A stretch of DNA of 64,000 nucleotides from Pacificoceanicola sp048553275 (GCF_048553275.1 NZ_JBLZMW010000017.1:58190-122189); one strand, 5' to 3'; shown: positions 28,201 through 36,322, counted from the first letter of the stretch. Notes: a model not told the origin generated them from the sequence alone. Numbers and translations: made by a program.

Positions 28201-28641
28201 CGGGGTGCCTTAAAGCGCCTGGCTGCCGAACGAAGCAGCGCAATGCTGAAAGACGTGGAAGAAGCTTTTGTCACCATGACATCTAAGGAATGGGAAAAAG
28301 TCGTTGTCTGGAGTGAATCCGAGGGCGAAAAGCTGGTCGGCATCAAACCCGGCGGCGGCCCCGTGAAGGTCGAAAACATGTCCACTGGAACCATGGGCCA
28401 ATTATATTTTGCCCTGCGCCTGGCCGGTTACCGCAGCTTCGCGCGTGATCCGGGCCCCCTGCCCATGGTTCTCGACGATATTATGGAAACCTTCGACGAT
28501 ACCCGTGCATCTGCCGCATTGAATCTCTGTGCCGAGATCGGACGGAGCGGTCAGGCAATCATTTTCACGCACCATGCGCACCTGTTGGAGCTTGCACGCA
28601 AGAACATTCCAGGAGTTTCCGTCGTGGAGATGCCGCATTAG
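25237..28641 (+). CDS. Rad50/SbcC-like AAA ATPase (YhaN-like)
   Basis: A 1134-residue SMC-type ATPase. Walker A YGPNESGKST lies at residues 35-44. Long charged coiled-coil segments fill about 180-1000. The C-terminal head has the signature STGTMGQLYFALRLA (about 1048), Walker B LPMVLDDIMETFDD (about 1075-1088) and the switch IIFTHHAHLLELA. No CxxC zinc hook is apparent in the middle. With the Mre11-like subunit it should form a DNA-end-processing or looping complex. The ATG overlaps the upstream stop by four bases. Confidence 0.85.
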   Translation: MRLNRLDLIRYGRFDGAEIVLPAPAEGKPDVTVIYGPNESGKSTAFNGFLELLFGMKAGTHPYAFRFERNDLLVGAELGIPGRGVTVLRRNGKRTQSLLDHQDRPVDEAILSSALHGLSMEGYVERFSLNDEGLRKGGERIAEAKGDLGQLLHAGVSGLTSMATTLEDMTARAEKFHKKSGRGTALKTGKDHLKEIHQALRTERLTPDRERTLRKDRETAQKAFEQADTDLTRARKRQAAGAAAQTWYDKSEEIRKIDEFSADFPEGPNLKKGTDGQVATLVTTLSEKAESIAGADDRIARHEAVISENEADPAAGHLEAELTELDQIRIDGASLTSRADTARSDLEKRAGERDDAGRQIKQILTALAVSDEPVEALVLTTEELETLADAVQACQTSEGELRAASNVLKTARDQLGDTPTEPKDLSHLQIAFDAWQKVSDVSGLEHNLASELARLAKAVSGLPASWQTLIENGLPARESLDEILREWNTLNANIVSATEDLEGREADYKAARAKREADESAPDSIDAAATEETRRQRDTAWQSHRGSLSDKTAERFEEAMHADDGARTSYLMGTEARKQLANSRAQESTAKAARDTAKDKLEALTGKHEALTKRGGSLATALGFPVDTGPAAFAARLTSLTAAAEIATEVTIAENAFEDRAKRRKAAFDELLAAARLVALEGEDSDLPERVGKALTLQESVRKTWENWRRGERSIADYQKAVSQAETDHKAALNRLETLTSARPLPDRSATGVKAALPHLRTLQQVHSNHRSLAGRVEALERAVATLARSAARLAEILEEPYNPKDDPLPIINRARARVTKTAEADRVRKREEDLLDKEVKGRKRAIVARDEAQTQLENLFEGQGGEDLSPTERVGILAERDELREDRANADTSRNKARDGVDRTLFDEELTRLPDVTREAELQQKLDDAQTARDAALKEMNEKERLYEEAFHAADNSDLITEQATILEELRNGARHAAVARLGILAARGALKRLAAERSSAMLKDVEEAFVTMTSKEWEKVVVWSESEGEKLVGIKPGGGPVKVENMSTGTMGQLYFALRLAGYRSFARDPGPLPMVLDDIMETFDDTRASAALNLCAEIGRSGQAIIFTHHAHLLELARKNIPGVSVVEMPH

Positions 28642-28674
28642 CATCCCGCTGTTCACTCTTTCACCTGAAGTTTG

Positions 28675-28779
28675 ATGACTATGGAACAGCTCTTCAAAAA
28701 ATATGGACCGCTTTCGCGCGCTACCGGCGATACGCCTAAGGGACCGGTGGCCAAGGCGGCAAATCCGATCACAGCCTGA
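28675..28779 (+). CDS. Possible 34-residue peptide after defence operon
   Basis: An ATG 33 bases after the previous stop opens MTMEQLFKKYGPLSRATGDT and ends at 28779. Composition is protein-like, but there is no strong ribosome site and no known relative. It may be chance. Confidence 0.2.
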   Translation: MTMEQLFKKYGPLSRATGDTPKGPVAKAANPITA

Positions 28780-28800
28780 GCCAGGGGAGCGGCCTCGATT

Positions 28801-29337
28801 TTACAGGGTGTTCCCAGGCCGCAGCGGCATGATTTCACGCTCGGGGCGCTTCAGGGCTTCGGCGTATTTGCGGGCGTTGTCGTCAATCGTGCCGTGCCAA
28901 AGCTTCGAGACGAACGCGCGGGCGTCTTGGACTTTCATGTCTTTCAGCGAAGAGGACAGCGCCATGAAAAGCTCATCCTCGCTGATCGCAGCGGCGCTGT
29001 GCATGGCGCCAGCGTAAAATGACGGGTCGTTGAGAACCTGCTCGCTCAGCGGCATCCGCGCGAGGTTCTCTTCCGGGATCGCCATGAAAATCGTGTCCTG
29101 CAGGTCGGTCAGATACGCACGCCGCGATGTGGACACCGGCTTTCTCGCCGCCTTGTCCTCCAGATGTGCCTGCCTTGTCCTGTCGAGATTTGCCCTTGCA
29201 TGGGTCATGATGACTTCACGCTTTCGGGCGGGTAGCGCGAATCCGGTGCAGCGCTCGATATGGGCGAGGAGATCTGCAACCTCTGCCTCAACATCAAAGT
29301 TGTCAAACCATGGAACCGTCCCTGATCTAGCCGCCAC
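28801..29337 (-). CDS. Conserved-looking hypothetical protein
   Basis: A 178-residue soluble protein of no recognised family: N-terminal WFDNFDVEAEVADLLAHIERCTGFALP, a charged middle (MTHARANLDRTRQAHLEDKAARK), and a helical C-terminus. I chose GTG at 29337 because GAGGG lies ten bases upstream and the frame before it runs through an AT-rich promoter-like region. It is convergent with the defence operon and has plasmid-like GC content, so it probably belongs to the backbone. Confidence 0.6.
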   Translation of the reverse strand: MAARSGTVPWFDNFDVEAEVADLLAHIERCTGFALPARKREVIMTHARANLDRTRQAHLEDKAARKPVSTSRRAYLTDLQDTIFMAIPEENLARMPLSEQVLNDPSFYAGAMHSAAAISEDELFMALSSSLKDMKVQDARAFVSKLWHGTIDDNARKYAEALKRPEREIMPLRPGNTL

Positions 29338-29376
29338 GTGCCCGCCCTCGATGTATCGATAATATATTATTGTATC
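29338..29376 (-). promoter_or_regulatory. AT-rich palindrome upstream of 178-residue protein
   Basis: The perfect 12-bp palindrome ATAATATATTAT (29359-29370) lies about 22 bases before the GTG start and inside a run able to serve as a -10 region (TACAAT/TATATT on the minus strand). Operator or promoter is inferred. The sequence CGATAATATA also occurs in the oriT core at 16964. Confidence 0.4.
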
Positions 29377-29430
29377 ACATTTGCACCTGATCGCAAGCGG
29401 GGGACGTCCTTCACGCAAACGGACATGGAA

Positions 29431-29462
29431 AAAGGGGAACCGTGATCCCACGGCTCCCCTTT
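29431..29462 (-). terminator. Rho-independent terminator of DUF736 gene
   Basis: On the minus strand a long stem AAAGGGGA-GCCGTG / CACGG-TTCCCCTTT with a GGAT loop is followed by TTTTTCC. It starts 32 bases after the stop of the gene at 29494. Confidence 0.85.
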
Positions 29463-29493
29463 CGGTTCAGATCGTCTCCCCCCCGCGCGCCGA

Positions 29494-30222
29494 TTAGGCG
29501 ACCAAGGAGAGCCCCGCGCCCGCGTCCTGCGGCTGCTCACCGCTGTCGATGAACGGGATGATCGAGAAGGTCTTTCCGCCGCGCTGTTCTTCGTTCTGCA
29601 CGGCGTTGACGCGCAAGTCGCCATCAGGCGTGTTGATCAGCAGCGACAGGTAGTCATTGCCCGTGCGGCTGCTTTTGGCCATCCACGCCGAGCCGACGCG
29701 GATCGGTTTACCCCGGGGCGAGCTGACCTCGATGCGGTAATCGGGGTGGGTCTCCTCGGATTTGTAGCTGTTCTCGATCAGCATAAACTCCAGATCGAAC
29801 ATCATGTTGGCGATGTAGCCCGTGAAGGCGTTGTCAGCGTCCATGGCGGTGAGCTCGCCCGAGATCGAGCCGGATTTCATCAGGCCGTTCGAGACCAGCG
29901 GGATGATCTCGAATTCGCCGCTCTGGGCCGCGCGCGCCTCTTTCGTCTGCACCGCGTTGACCCGGAACGGGCCGAGGCCGACATCGATCTGCATCGAGAT
30001 GTAGGGGTTGCCGCTGGTATTGCCGGTCTCGTTCCAGGCCGTGCCGATACGCACCTTGCGGCCTGATTTGTTGACTGCCGTCACGTCGTAATCCGGGCTG
30101 CGAGCGGACATCTTGGCCCGTGCCTCGATCTGGATGGCGATGTCAAAGCGCGTCGAATGGATCATGCCGGTGTACTCGGCGGCTGCGGTCTCGACATTGC
30201 GGGTGAGGGTTCCTGCGAACAT
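29494..30222 (-). CDS. Tandem DUF736 domain protein
   Basis: A 242-residue protein built from two copies of a DUF736-type domain. The first carries VRIGTAWNETGNTSGNPYISMQID...FRVNAVQ and the second IRVGSAWMAKSSRTGNDYLSLLIN...LRVNAVQ. Most DUF736 proteins have one domain of about 100 residues. The family is common on rhizobial and rhodobacterial plasmids and its function is unknown. Start at 30222 (MFAGTLTRNV) follows AAAGGAACC; the longer frame to 30306 reads through the leader. Confidence 0.8.
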   Translation of the reverse strand: MFAGTLTRNVETAAAEYTGMIHSTRFDIAIQIEARAKMSARSPDYDVTAVNKSGRKVRIGTAWNETGNTSGNPYISMQIDVGLGPFRVNAVQTKEARAAQSGEFEIIPLVSNGLMKSGSISGELTAMDADNAFTGYIANMMFDLEFMLIENSYKSEETHPDYRIEVSSPRGKPIRVGSAWMAKSSRTGNDYLSLLINTPDGDLRVNAVQNEEQRGGKTFSIIPFIDSGEQPQDAGAGLSLVA

Positions 30223-30346
30223 GGGATGGTTCCTTTTGGATTGGCCGGTGCCTGACGTTTTTGCCAACGCAACCGGGATTGCTTTCTCGACCCCTTGAGG
30301 GATCACAAACCAGAAAGCTCGCTTTCCTTTCTTCCCAACCTTCAGT

Positions 30347-30652
30347 TCAGCGCTGACGCCTGAAAGACTGTGCCACCTTCCCGCCGGGTACGACGCCCCT
30401 CCCCTGTTCGTCTGGCCTCGGATGGCTGTCCTGGGTATTCTCGTCGACCTCCTCCGATCCCGCGATGAAGAACTCTGCTTCCTCCCCGTTCAACCGCTGC
30501 CCGCTCCGGTCGGTCAGCCCGATGGTGCTGCCGTTCGGCTCAAACGTGATCAGGTATTGGCCGAGGCTGTCCTTGTGAACAACGTAGCCGGTATTGGCCC
30601 AGTGCACGGTCTGGCCTGCATCGATGGCGGTTTTGATCTCTCCGAGTGTCAT
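30347..30652 (-). CDS. Small plasmid protein of unknown function
   Basis: A 101-residue soluble protein (MTLGEIKTAIDAGQTVHWANTG, GYVVHKDSLGQYLITFEPNG, IGLTDRSGQRLNGEEAEFFIAG) with a compact N-terminal domain and a polar tail. The family is not recognised. The ATG at 30652 has a GGGGGAAA ribosome site; another ATG at 30667 is possible. It lies 18 bases after the giant helicase gene and is probably co-transcribed. Confidence 0.65.
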   Translation of the reverse strand: MTLGEIKTAIDAGQTVHWANTGYVVHKDSLGQYLITFEPNGSTIGLTDRSGQRLNGEEAEFFIAGSEEVDENTQDSHPRPDEQGRGVVPGGKVAQSFRRQR

Positions 30653-30670
30653 GATCTTTCCCCCCATTGC

Positions 30671-33600
30671 CTATTCTGCTGCCACTGAAGCGGCATCTGG
30701 TGCATGCCCCAAGATCCGAGTCAGAATGCGGCCCGTGTCGATCCCGTCCCCATGCGGCAGAAACACCCGCAACTGAAAGGCGATGATCTCCGTGAAGCAG
30801 CCGAGCGCCTTGAGGCCTTCGATCATGCCCTTGTCCGCACCGCCCAGCTCAAGGCGCATCTCGCCTGCGACCCGGCGACGGGTCAGGGTGAGACCCCGGC
30901 CCAGATCGACAGGCGCGGTGGTGCCGAGGGCGGCGGTCAGCATCTCCTGTGGCGTTTGCGGGTTGGAGACGAGGAAGCTGGCGCGCAGCGCGGCCGCCCC
31001 TTCCTCGCTCAGCGTGCGCCCGATCATGGCGGTCGCCCCGTCCGGCGTGACGCGGTAGATGCGTTCATTCGTGGTCGGGATGTCCTTCCAGATCGGCAAC
31101 AGCAGCCCGGTCAGCAGGTAGAGCTTGGTTGTGGTGGTTTTTGGCAAGGACGCTGCCTCGGCATCCCAAAGCCGTGCAAACTCGGGCCTGTCGATCTCTT
31201 CCCAAGCCGAGGACTCGAAGCGCGTCTCTTCGAGGTAGCTGGAGCCATTGGGCCGCACCGCCTTGCGCATGAGCGTGACGATATCCTCGTCATACATCTG
31301 CATGGGGCGCGCCGAGATGAGCGCCGCGCGACCGGAGGCGCGATTGACCATCGGTAACTTGTCGGGATTGCGCGACATGGCCTCTTCGGCGTCCAGCACA
31401 TACACTGGGTCGGTGACCTCCAGCCCGATAATCCGCGTCACGGCGCCGGATTTCGGGCAGGTCCAGAGATCCTCGGTGGAGACCTGTTCTATCTTGTCGC
31501 CGCGTAGGGTTTCCACGCCGAGATCGAGCGTGCCCGCCGCGCGCGCCCGTTCCGTCTGATCGGCAATCCGGCGCATGAACTCGGCAAAGAGTGCGTTCTG
31601 CATGTGGATGGGAAGGGCAAGCACCCGGTTGAGAAACCGCTGGATCGGGGGAAGCTCCTCAAGGAGCACCCCGTCCTTGTCGATCAGCCGCAGGGCGGTC
31701 CAGTCGGTGAAGCTCTCGTAGCTCATCGCCTCGGCCCGCCCGGCGGCAAGATCGGCGAAATACCCACGTAGTGCGGCCCGCGCGATCGGGCTTTCGAGAT
31801 TGTCCTCCTCCCGGAACATGCCTTGCGAGCCGGTCTCGCGCTGACCCTTCGTCAGGGCCCCCAGCTGGTCGAGGCGTTTGGCTATAGTCGAGGTGAAACG
31901 CTTTTCGCCATGCACATCCGAGGTGCAGACCCGGAAGAAGGGCGCGCTGACTTGGGCAGAGCGATGCGTGCGGCCGAGCCCCTGGATGGCCGCATCGGCG
32001 CGCCAGCCGGGCTCCAGCAGGTAGTGCCGCCGCCGTTTCTGGTTCTTCGCCGTTTGCGCCGCATGATACGACCGGCCCGTACCGCCCGCATCGGAGAAGA
32101 TAAGGATATCCTTATCACCGTCCATGAAGGCTTGGGTTTCGGATGAATTGCTGCTGGCGGCGCGCTTTTCGATGAAGAGATGACCATCCTCGGCCTTGAG
32201 GGGCCGGATGGACCGCCCCGTGACTTCTGCCACGGCCTCGTCGCCAAAGGCCCAGAGGATCTGATCCAGCGCCGAGGGGATCGGCGCCAGCGTCATCAAC
32301 TCCATCATGGCCGCGTCACGCAGAGCGAGCGCCTCGCGCGAGACGACCAGCGCGCCAGTTTCATCCCGAAGCGGCTCAGCCACCATGTTGCCGTCGATCT
32401 CCACGAGCTTTTGGGCATGGATCGGAAAAGTCTGTTCGAGGTAGGCGAGAACATAGTCGCGTGGCGTCAAGGCACCCTCGACGAGTTCATCCTCCGGGTC
32501 CATCGTCTCAAGCCGACGCTTCAACAGGCTCTCACCCGTCGAGACCACCTGGATGACGCAAGCCTTGCCTGCCGCCAGATCGTCCGCGATGGCGTGGATG
32601 ATGGTCGGGGCCTTCATGCCCATCAGCAGATGATTGAAGAAACGCTGCTTTGTGCTCTCGAAGCGGGACTTGGCCGAGGCGCGTGCTGCCGAGGCATTGG
32701 TCTCGCCCGAGGCACCGTTGACGCCAGTCGCGGTCAGCGCGGCCTCGAGATTGTGGTGGATCGTCCGAAAAGAAGCCGCGTATGCGTCGTAGATCTCGAT
32801 CTGGGCCGAAGTGAGCGCGTGTTCGAGCACGTCATACTCCACGCCGTCGAAGCTGAGGGCGCGCGCCGTGTAGAGGCCGAGCGTCTTGAGATCGCGCGCG
32901 ACCACCTCCATGGCGGCGACACCGCCGGCTTCCATCGCCGAGACGAAACTCTCGCGGCTCGGAAAGGGGTATTCGGGGCCCTGCCCCCAGAGCCCCAGCC
33001 GCGCGGCATAGGCCAGGTTGTGCACACTCGTGGCACCCGTGGCCGAGATGTAGAAGACGCGAGCGCGGGGTGCTGCCAGTTGCAGCCGCAGGCCCGCAAG
33101 GCCCTGCTGGGAGGGTTTGACCCCCCTGCCCTGCTCAGACCCGGCCGCGTTCTGCATGGCATGGGCCTCATCGAAGGCAAGAACGCCGTCAAAGTCTGCG
33201 CCCATCCAGTCGAGGATCTGGCTCAGTCGCGTGGTGCCGCATTTGCCCGCAGACCGCAGCGTGGCGTAGGTGACGAAGAGGATGCCACAGGTCACGGTGA
33301 TCGGCTGGTCCGGTTTCCATTTGGAGAGCGGCTGGATGTCGGCGGGCGAGCCGCCGAGATCGGTCCAGTCGCGGATCGCGTCCTCGATAAGCGTGGCGGA
33401 TTTGGAGACCCAGATCGCCTTCCTGCGCCCGGAAAGCCAGTTCAAAAGGATCAGCCCCGCGCATTCGCGTCCCTTACCGCAACCGGTGCCGTCGCCGTCG
33501 CCGAGGAAATAGCCGAGGCGATAGGCCCATGCGTCCGGGTCATCATCAGCACGCGTCAGCTTGGTTTGGTCGTCATCGATCATAAACCGCCCCGGCAGAT

Positions 33601-34939
33601 CACGCCCATGGGCATCATGTGCCATGATGATGGTTTCCAGCTGCGCCTCGGAGACGTGACCCTCCTCGATCAGCTTCGCGGGCAGGCGCAATTCCGCACT
33701 GGCCGCGCCTGAGGGCACCGGCGGCGCGACAGAGGCCATGGCGATGCTCTCGACGAGCGGCGTGGGATGTTCCTGCGCACCCGCGATCTCGATCCGCTGC
33801 GGCCGGTAGCGCGCATAGATGTCAGAGATGGGCGTGTTGTCGCGCGGGGTCTGAAGGCTTGTGAAGCTGAGCGGACGGACGGTATTGGGCCGTGGTTTGG
33901 AGGCGGCGACAGGCGAAGCGGCGGTCTTGCGCGGGGCAGATGATCGAACGGTCGGTCGCGCTTGAGGGATCGCTTCAGCCCGCTGGGCGGGGCGCATCTC
34001 GATCCGGGTTGCGGCCACGGCATCGACATATGCCAAGGCTTCCTCCAGATCCTGAACCGCGGCGCGGATGAGTTCGCCATCGTCCTGCACCTTGTCGAAG
34101 ACCATCAGCTGGGTTTCGACAGAGGTGCCGAGCTTGCGGTAGACCTGCCCCGGCATCGTCAGCGCCAAGCGCGGCGTCAGAAGACCGCAGGCCCGCGACC
34201 AATGCGCGGCATCGCGTTCGGGCGTGAATCCTGGCGACATGATCGCCACCAGCCGCCCGCCGGGTGCCAGACGCTTCGCAGACGCGATGAGATGCTTGGC
34301 GGCGATGTGTTTGTCCCGGGAACGATCGACCGAGGAGGCGAAGGGCGGGTTCATCACCACGACGTCGGGTAGAACCGGCGTTTGCAGCAGATCATCGATA
34401 TGCTCGCCGTCATGGCCCGTCACCTCGCCGCCGAAAACCGCGCGCAGGAGGCGCTGGCGAAAGGGGTCGATCTCGTTGAGCAAAAGCGTGGCACCGGCCC
34501 GGGCGGCAAAAGCGGCCAGTGCACCGGTGCCCGCCGAGGGCTCCAGAACGGTCTCGCCCTTGCGGATCGCCGCGGCCCGCACCGCCGTGGTCGCGAATGC
34601 CAGCGGCGTGGAAAACTGCTGCAGACGGATCTGCTGCTCTGACCGGCGGGTTTCCGTAAGGAGACGTGAGGCGAGGAGTTTTGCGTTGGCGATGTCTGCT
34701 GTGGCACCGGCCCCACGCAGAAGCACCTGGATGGCCGCTGCCTGCATCATGTCATAGGCCATGCGCCAGTCCCAGGCGCCACCGGCATCGCTGCCATGAA
34801 ACGTCTCGCGCATGATACGCGCGAGCGCTGAACTGCGCAGGGGCTGGTCATCGACCTCCGTGCCGATTTGCGCGAGGGCAGAGGCGAGATCGGCTTCGGA
34901 GATTGCGAGAGCCGGGTTGGCCGTTCTGGGTTTGGACAT
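30671..34939 (-). CDS. Giant methyltransferase-helicase fusion (strawberry-notch-like)
   Basis: A 1422-residue cytoplasmic protein. An N-terminal SAM-methyltransferase domain shows motif I VLEPSAGTGALAAFAA near residue 135 and catalytic motif NPPF near 200, typical of N6-adenine methylases. The central and C-terminal parts resemble the strawberry-notch helicase family: Walker A-like GDGTGCGKGRE, DEAH-type LAFDEAHAMQN, IFSDAGGTGRSYH and the motif VI line QGLGRTHRSAQ. Such proteins occur on large alphaproteobacterial plasmids and may modify or remodel DNA during transfer or block host restriction; this is inference. The ATG at 34939 has GGAAA upstream. Confidence 0.8.
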   Translation of the reverse strand: MSKPRTANPALAISEADLASALAQIGTEVDDQPLRSSALARIMRETFHGSDAGGAWDWRMAYDMMQAAAIQVLLRGAGATADIANAKLLASRLLTETRRSEQQIRLQQFSTPLAFATTAVRAAAIRKGETVLEPSAGTGALAAFAARAGATLLLNEIDPFRQRLLRAVFGGEVTGHDGEHIDDLLQTPVLPDVVVMNPPFASSVDRSRDKHIAAKHLIASAKRLAPGGRLVAIMSPGFTPERDAAHWSRACGLLTPRLALTMPGQVYRKLGTSVETQLMVFDKVQDDGELIRAAVQDLEEALAYVDAVAATRIEMRPAQRAEAIPQARPTVRSSAPRKTAASPVAASKPRPNTVRPLSFTSLQTPRDNTPISDIYARYRPQRIEIAGAQEHPTPLVESIAMASVAPPVPSGAASAELRLPAKLIEEGHVSEAQLETIIMAHDAHGRDLPGRFMIDDDQTKLTRADDDPDAWAYRLGYFLGDGDGTGCGKGRECAGLILLNWLSGRRKAIWVSKSATLIEDAIRDWTDLGGSPADIQPLSKWKPDQPITVTCGILFVTYATLRSAGKCGTTRLSQILDWMGADFDGVLAFDEAHAMQNAAGSEQGRGVKPSQQGLAGLRLQLAAPRARVFYISATGATSVHNLAYAARLGLWGQGPEYPFPSRESFVSAMEAGGVAAMEVVARDLKTLGLYTARALSFDGVEYDVLEHALTSAQIEIYDAYAASFRTIHHNLEAALTATGVNGASGETNASAARASAKSRFESTKQRFFNHLLMGMKAPTIIHAIADDLAAGKACVIQVVSTGESLLKRRLETMDPEDELVEGALTPRDYVLAYLEQTFPIHAQKLVEIDGNMVAEPLRDETGALVVSREALALRDAAMMELMTLAPIPSALDQILWAFGDEAVAEVTGRSIRPLKAEDGHLFIEKRAASSNSSETQAFMDGDKDILIFSDAGGTGRSYHAAQTAKNQKRRRHYLLEPGWRADAAIQGLGRTHRSAQVSAPFFRVCTSDVHGEKRFTSTIAKRLDQLGALTKGQRETGSQGMFREEDNLESPIARAALRGYFADLAAGRAEAMSYESFTDWTALRLIDKDGVLLEELPPIQRFLNRVLALPIHMQNALFAEFMRRIADQTERARAAGTLDLGVETLRGDKIEQVSTEDLWTCPKSGAVTRIIGLEVTDPVYVLDAEEAMSRNPDKLPMVNRASGRAALISARPMQMYDEDIVTLMRKAVRPNGSSYLEETRFESSAWEEIDRPEFARLWDAEAASLPKTTTTKLYLLTGLLLPIWKDIPTTNERIYRVTPDGATAMIGRTLSEEGAAALRASFLVSNPQTPQEMLTAALGTTAPVDLGRGLTLTRRRVAGEMRLELGGADKGMIEGLKALGCFTEIIAFQLRVFLPHGDGIDTGRILTRILGHAPDAASVAAE

Positions 34940-34947
34940 GGGGATTT

Positions 34948-34978
34948 TCCTTTGGATCAGGGTCTGAGTTCCAAAGGA
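34948..34978. repeat. Inverted repeat in leader of giant helicase gene
   Basis: TCCTTTGGA (34948-34956) and TCCAAAGGA (34970-34978), perfect nine-base arms with a 13-base loop, ending nine bases before the start codon on the minus strand. It overlaps the ribosome-site side, so a stem in the mRNA could restrain translation. Confidence 0.6.
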
Positions 34979-35041
34979 CAAAAAGCCCGCTTTCGCTTTT
35001 CAGGGTGACGTAGTCAGACCGCGCTGACCTCCAAGGCTTGG

Positions 35042-35194
35042 TCAGGACTTGGGTTCGACCTGCCGCTTCGCATCAATCAATGCCTGTGCGGCCTGCATCA
35101 CCTGAACCTGAGATGTTCCCGAGCGTGCATCCTCCAGCGTGGCCTGCACCTGCGCGCAAAACCACGTGTCATAAGAATTCGCTTCAGCGGCCAC
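35042..35194 (-). CDS. Orphan antitoxin-like stability determinant
   Basis: A 50-residue protein, VAAEANSYDTWFCAQVQATL followed by a short helix ending EPKS. The YDTWF..KVQ/QVQ..L pattern resembles small stability-determinant antitoxins that precede a ParE toxin. No toxin gene follows; the next gene is the giant helicase. The N-terminus is also shorter than I expect for the family. The start is GTG at 35194 with GAGGAG seven bases upstream. Confidence 0.5.
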   Translation of the reverse strand: MAAEANSYDTWFCAQVQATLEDARSGTSQVQVMQAAQALIDAKRQVEPKS

Positions 35195-35348
35195 GGAAAT
35201 GCTCCTCGAGCCCGATATCCAGCAGCTTGCCGAGGTCATCGGGCATGTCTGCAACGCGCACAGCAATTGGGAAACGGTGCCCCGTCAGGTCAGGCGCGCA
35301 TTGCTCCTCTAGACCGAGGTGCTGCCTATCCTTTTCCGTCTCATTCAT
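35184..35348 (-). CDS. Small hypothetical protein overlapping the antitoxin-like gene
   Basis: A 54-residue frame (MNETEKDRQHLGLEEQ ... RGR) whose 3' end overlaps the next start by 11 bases and supplies its ribosome site, which suggests translational coupling. No family recognised. Confidence 0.4.
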   Translation of the reverse strand: MNETEKDRQHLGLEEQCAPDLTGHRFPIAVRVADMPDDLGKLLDIGLEEHFRGR

Positions 35349-35442
35349 TGTGCTTTCTCCGACCGCATTATCAGCCGATGCTACATCTTCGAGCGTGGCG
35401 TCGTAAATGATGTTGCCAAAGGGTCATAGCAAGCTGGCCCAC

Positions 35443-35961
35443 TTACCGATCGGGCACCGCTTCAAGGGATTTCTCGAACCGCTTGCCTGCCGCTGCAGCT
35501 TCTTTCAAGAGCGCGTCGAAATTGTCAGGTGGGTTGCCATCTTCCAGCATCCCTTTGAACGTCGCATAGGCATCCGTCTTGCTGCCATAGGCGCGCAGGG
35601 TCTTGTCGTCGTTCACCCATGCCACCACGATGACCTTCGCATCGCTGTTGAACCGGTAGAACAACCGATACTGCTGGAAGAATTTCGCCCGGAACCAGTG
35701 CTTGCGGTGATCGCCTAGTGTGCCGCCTTGCCGGAAAGCGGCGGCACCCGGATCTGCAGGTATGGCCTCGGTGACCAGCTTGAAGATGGCGGCCAGCCGT
35801 TTCGTTGGGTTTTTCTTGTGCCAGGTCTTGGGATCGCGAGCCTTACGCGCCTCTACCTCCTCGACCAGCCCTTCGAGCTGGTCCAGAAAGAGTGGGTGCG
35901 CATAAATCGACCATCCATTCACGACAAGGGGCGCTTGGGCGGGCACGCTATCGCCGCTCAT
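35443..35961 (-). CDS. yhaV: YhaV-type toxin of PrlF-YhaV system
   Basis: A 172-residue RelE-superfamily ribonuclease toxin. It carries VVNGWSIYAHPLFLDQLEGLV, DHRKHWFRAKFFQQYRLFYRF and VVAWVNDDKTLRAYGSKTDAY, the conserved YhaV lines with basic and aromatic residues expected for mRNA cleavage. The ATG overlaps the antitoxin stop by four bases, the usual antitoxin-first order. It probably keeps the plasmid in the population. Confidence 0.92.
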   Translation of the reverse strand: MSGDSVPAQAPLVVNGWSIYAHPLFLDQLEGLVEEVEARKARDPKTWHKKNPTKRLAAIFKLVTEAIPADPGAAAFRQGGTLGDHRKHWFRAKFFQQYRLFYRFNSDAKVIVVAWVNDDKTLRAYGSKTDAYATFKGMLEDGNPPDNFDALLKEAAAAGKRFEKSLEAVPDR

Positions 35962-36284
35962 TCATCCTCGAGCGATAGCGGCGCATCGAGATCGACATCA
36001 ACGTCTCCGACCAGTGCTGCAAGACGGTCATGCAAAGCCCCATCGAAAGCCCGAATGCGGTCCGGATGCGCCTTGATATCGGCCTCGACAAAATCGAGAA
36101 AGGCTCCGAGCACGGGATCTTCCTCGTCGCTGCGCACGGGCTCGATATAGACCCTGCCACTCGGCTCGGTGCAGTAACGAATCTGGTCGCCCTTGCCCAG
36201 CTTGAGCTGTTTGCGCACACCCGCCGGCACGGTCGTCTGATACCGATCCGTGAGTTTCGAGACATCTTGTGCGAGGGCTGTCAT
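35958..36284 (-). CDS. prlF: PrlF-type antitoxin
   Basis: A 108-residue protein with an N-terminal AbrB-like swapped-hairpin DNA-binding domain (KLTDRYQTTVPAGVRKQLKLGKGDQIRY) and an acidic C-terminus that neutralises YhaV. It should repress its own promoter, and a palindrome overlaps that promoter at 36325-36344. Confidence 0.92.
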   Translation of the reverse strand: MTALAQDVSKLTDRYQTTVPAGVRKQLKLGKGDQIRYCTEPSGRVYIEPVRSDEEDPVLGAFLDFVEADIKAHPDRIRAFDGALHDRLAALVGDVDVDLDAPLSLEDE

Positions 36285-36322
36285 GGCAGTCTCCTGAAGA
36301 AAAGGGGCTTTGCTGCCCGCGA

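Noticed and set aside
32180..33712. A 510-codon plus-strand open frame
   Set aside because: Antisense of the methylase-helicase gene, which has clear motifs; no ribosome site or family.
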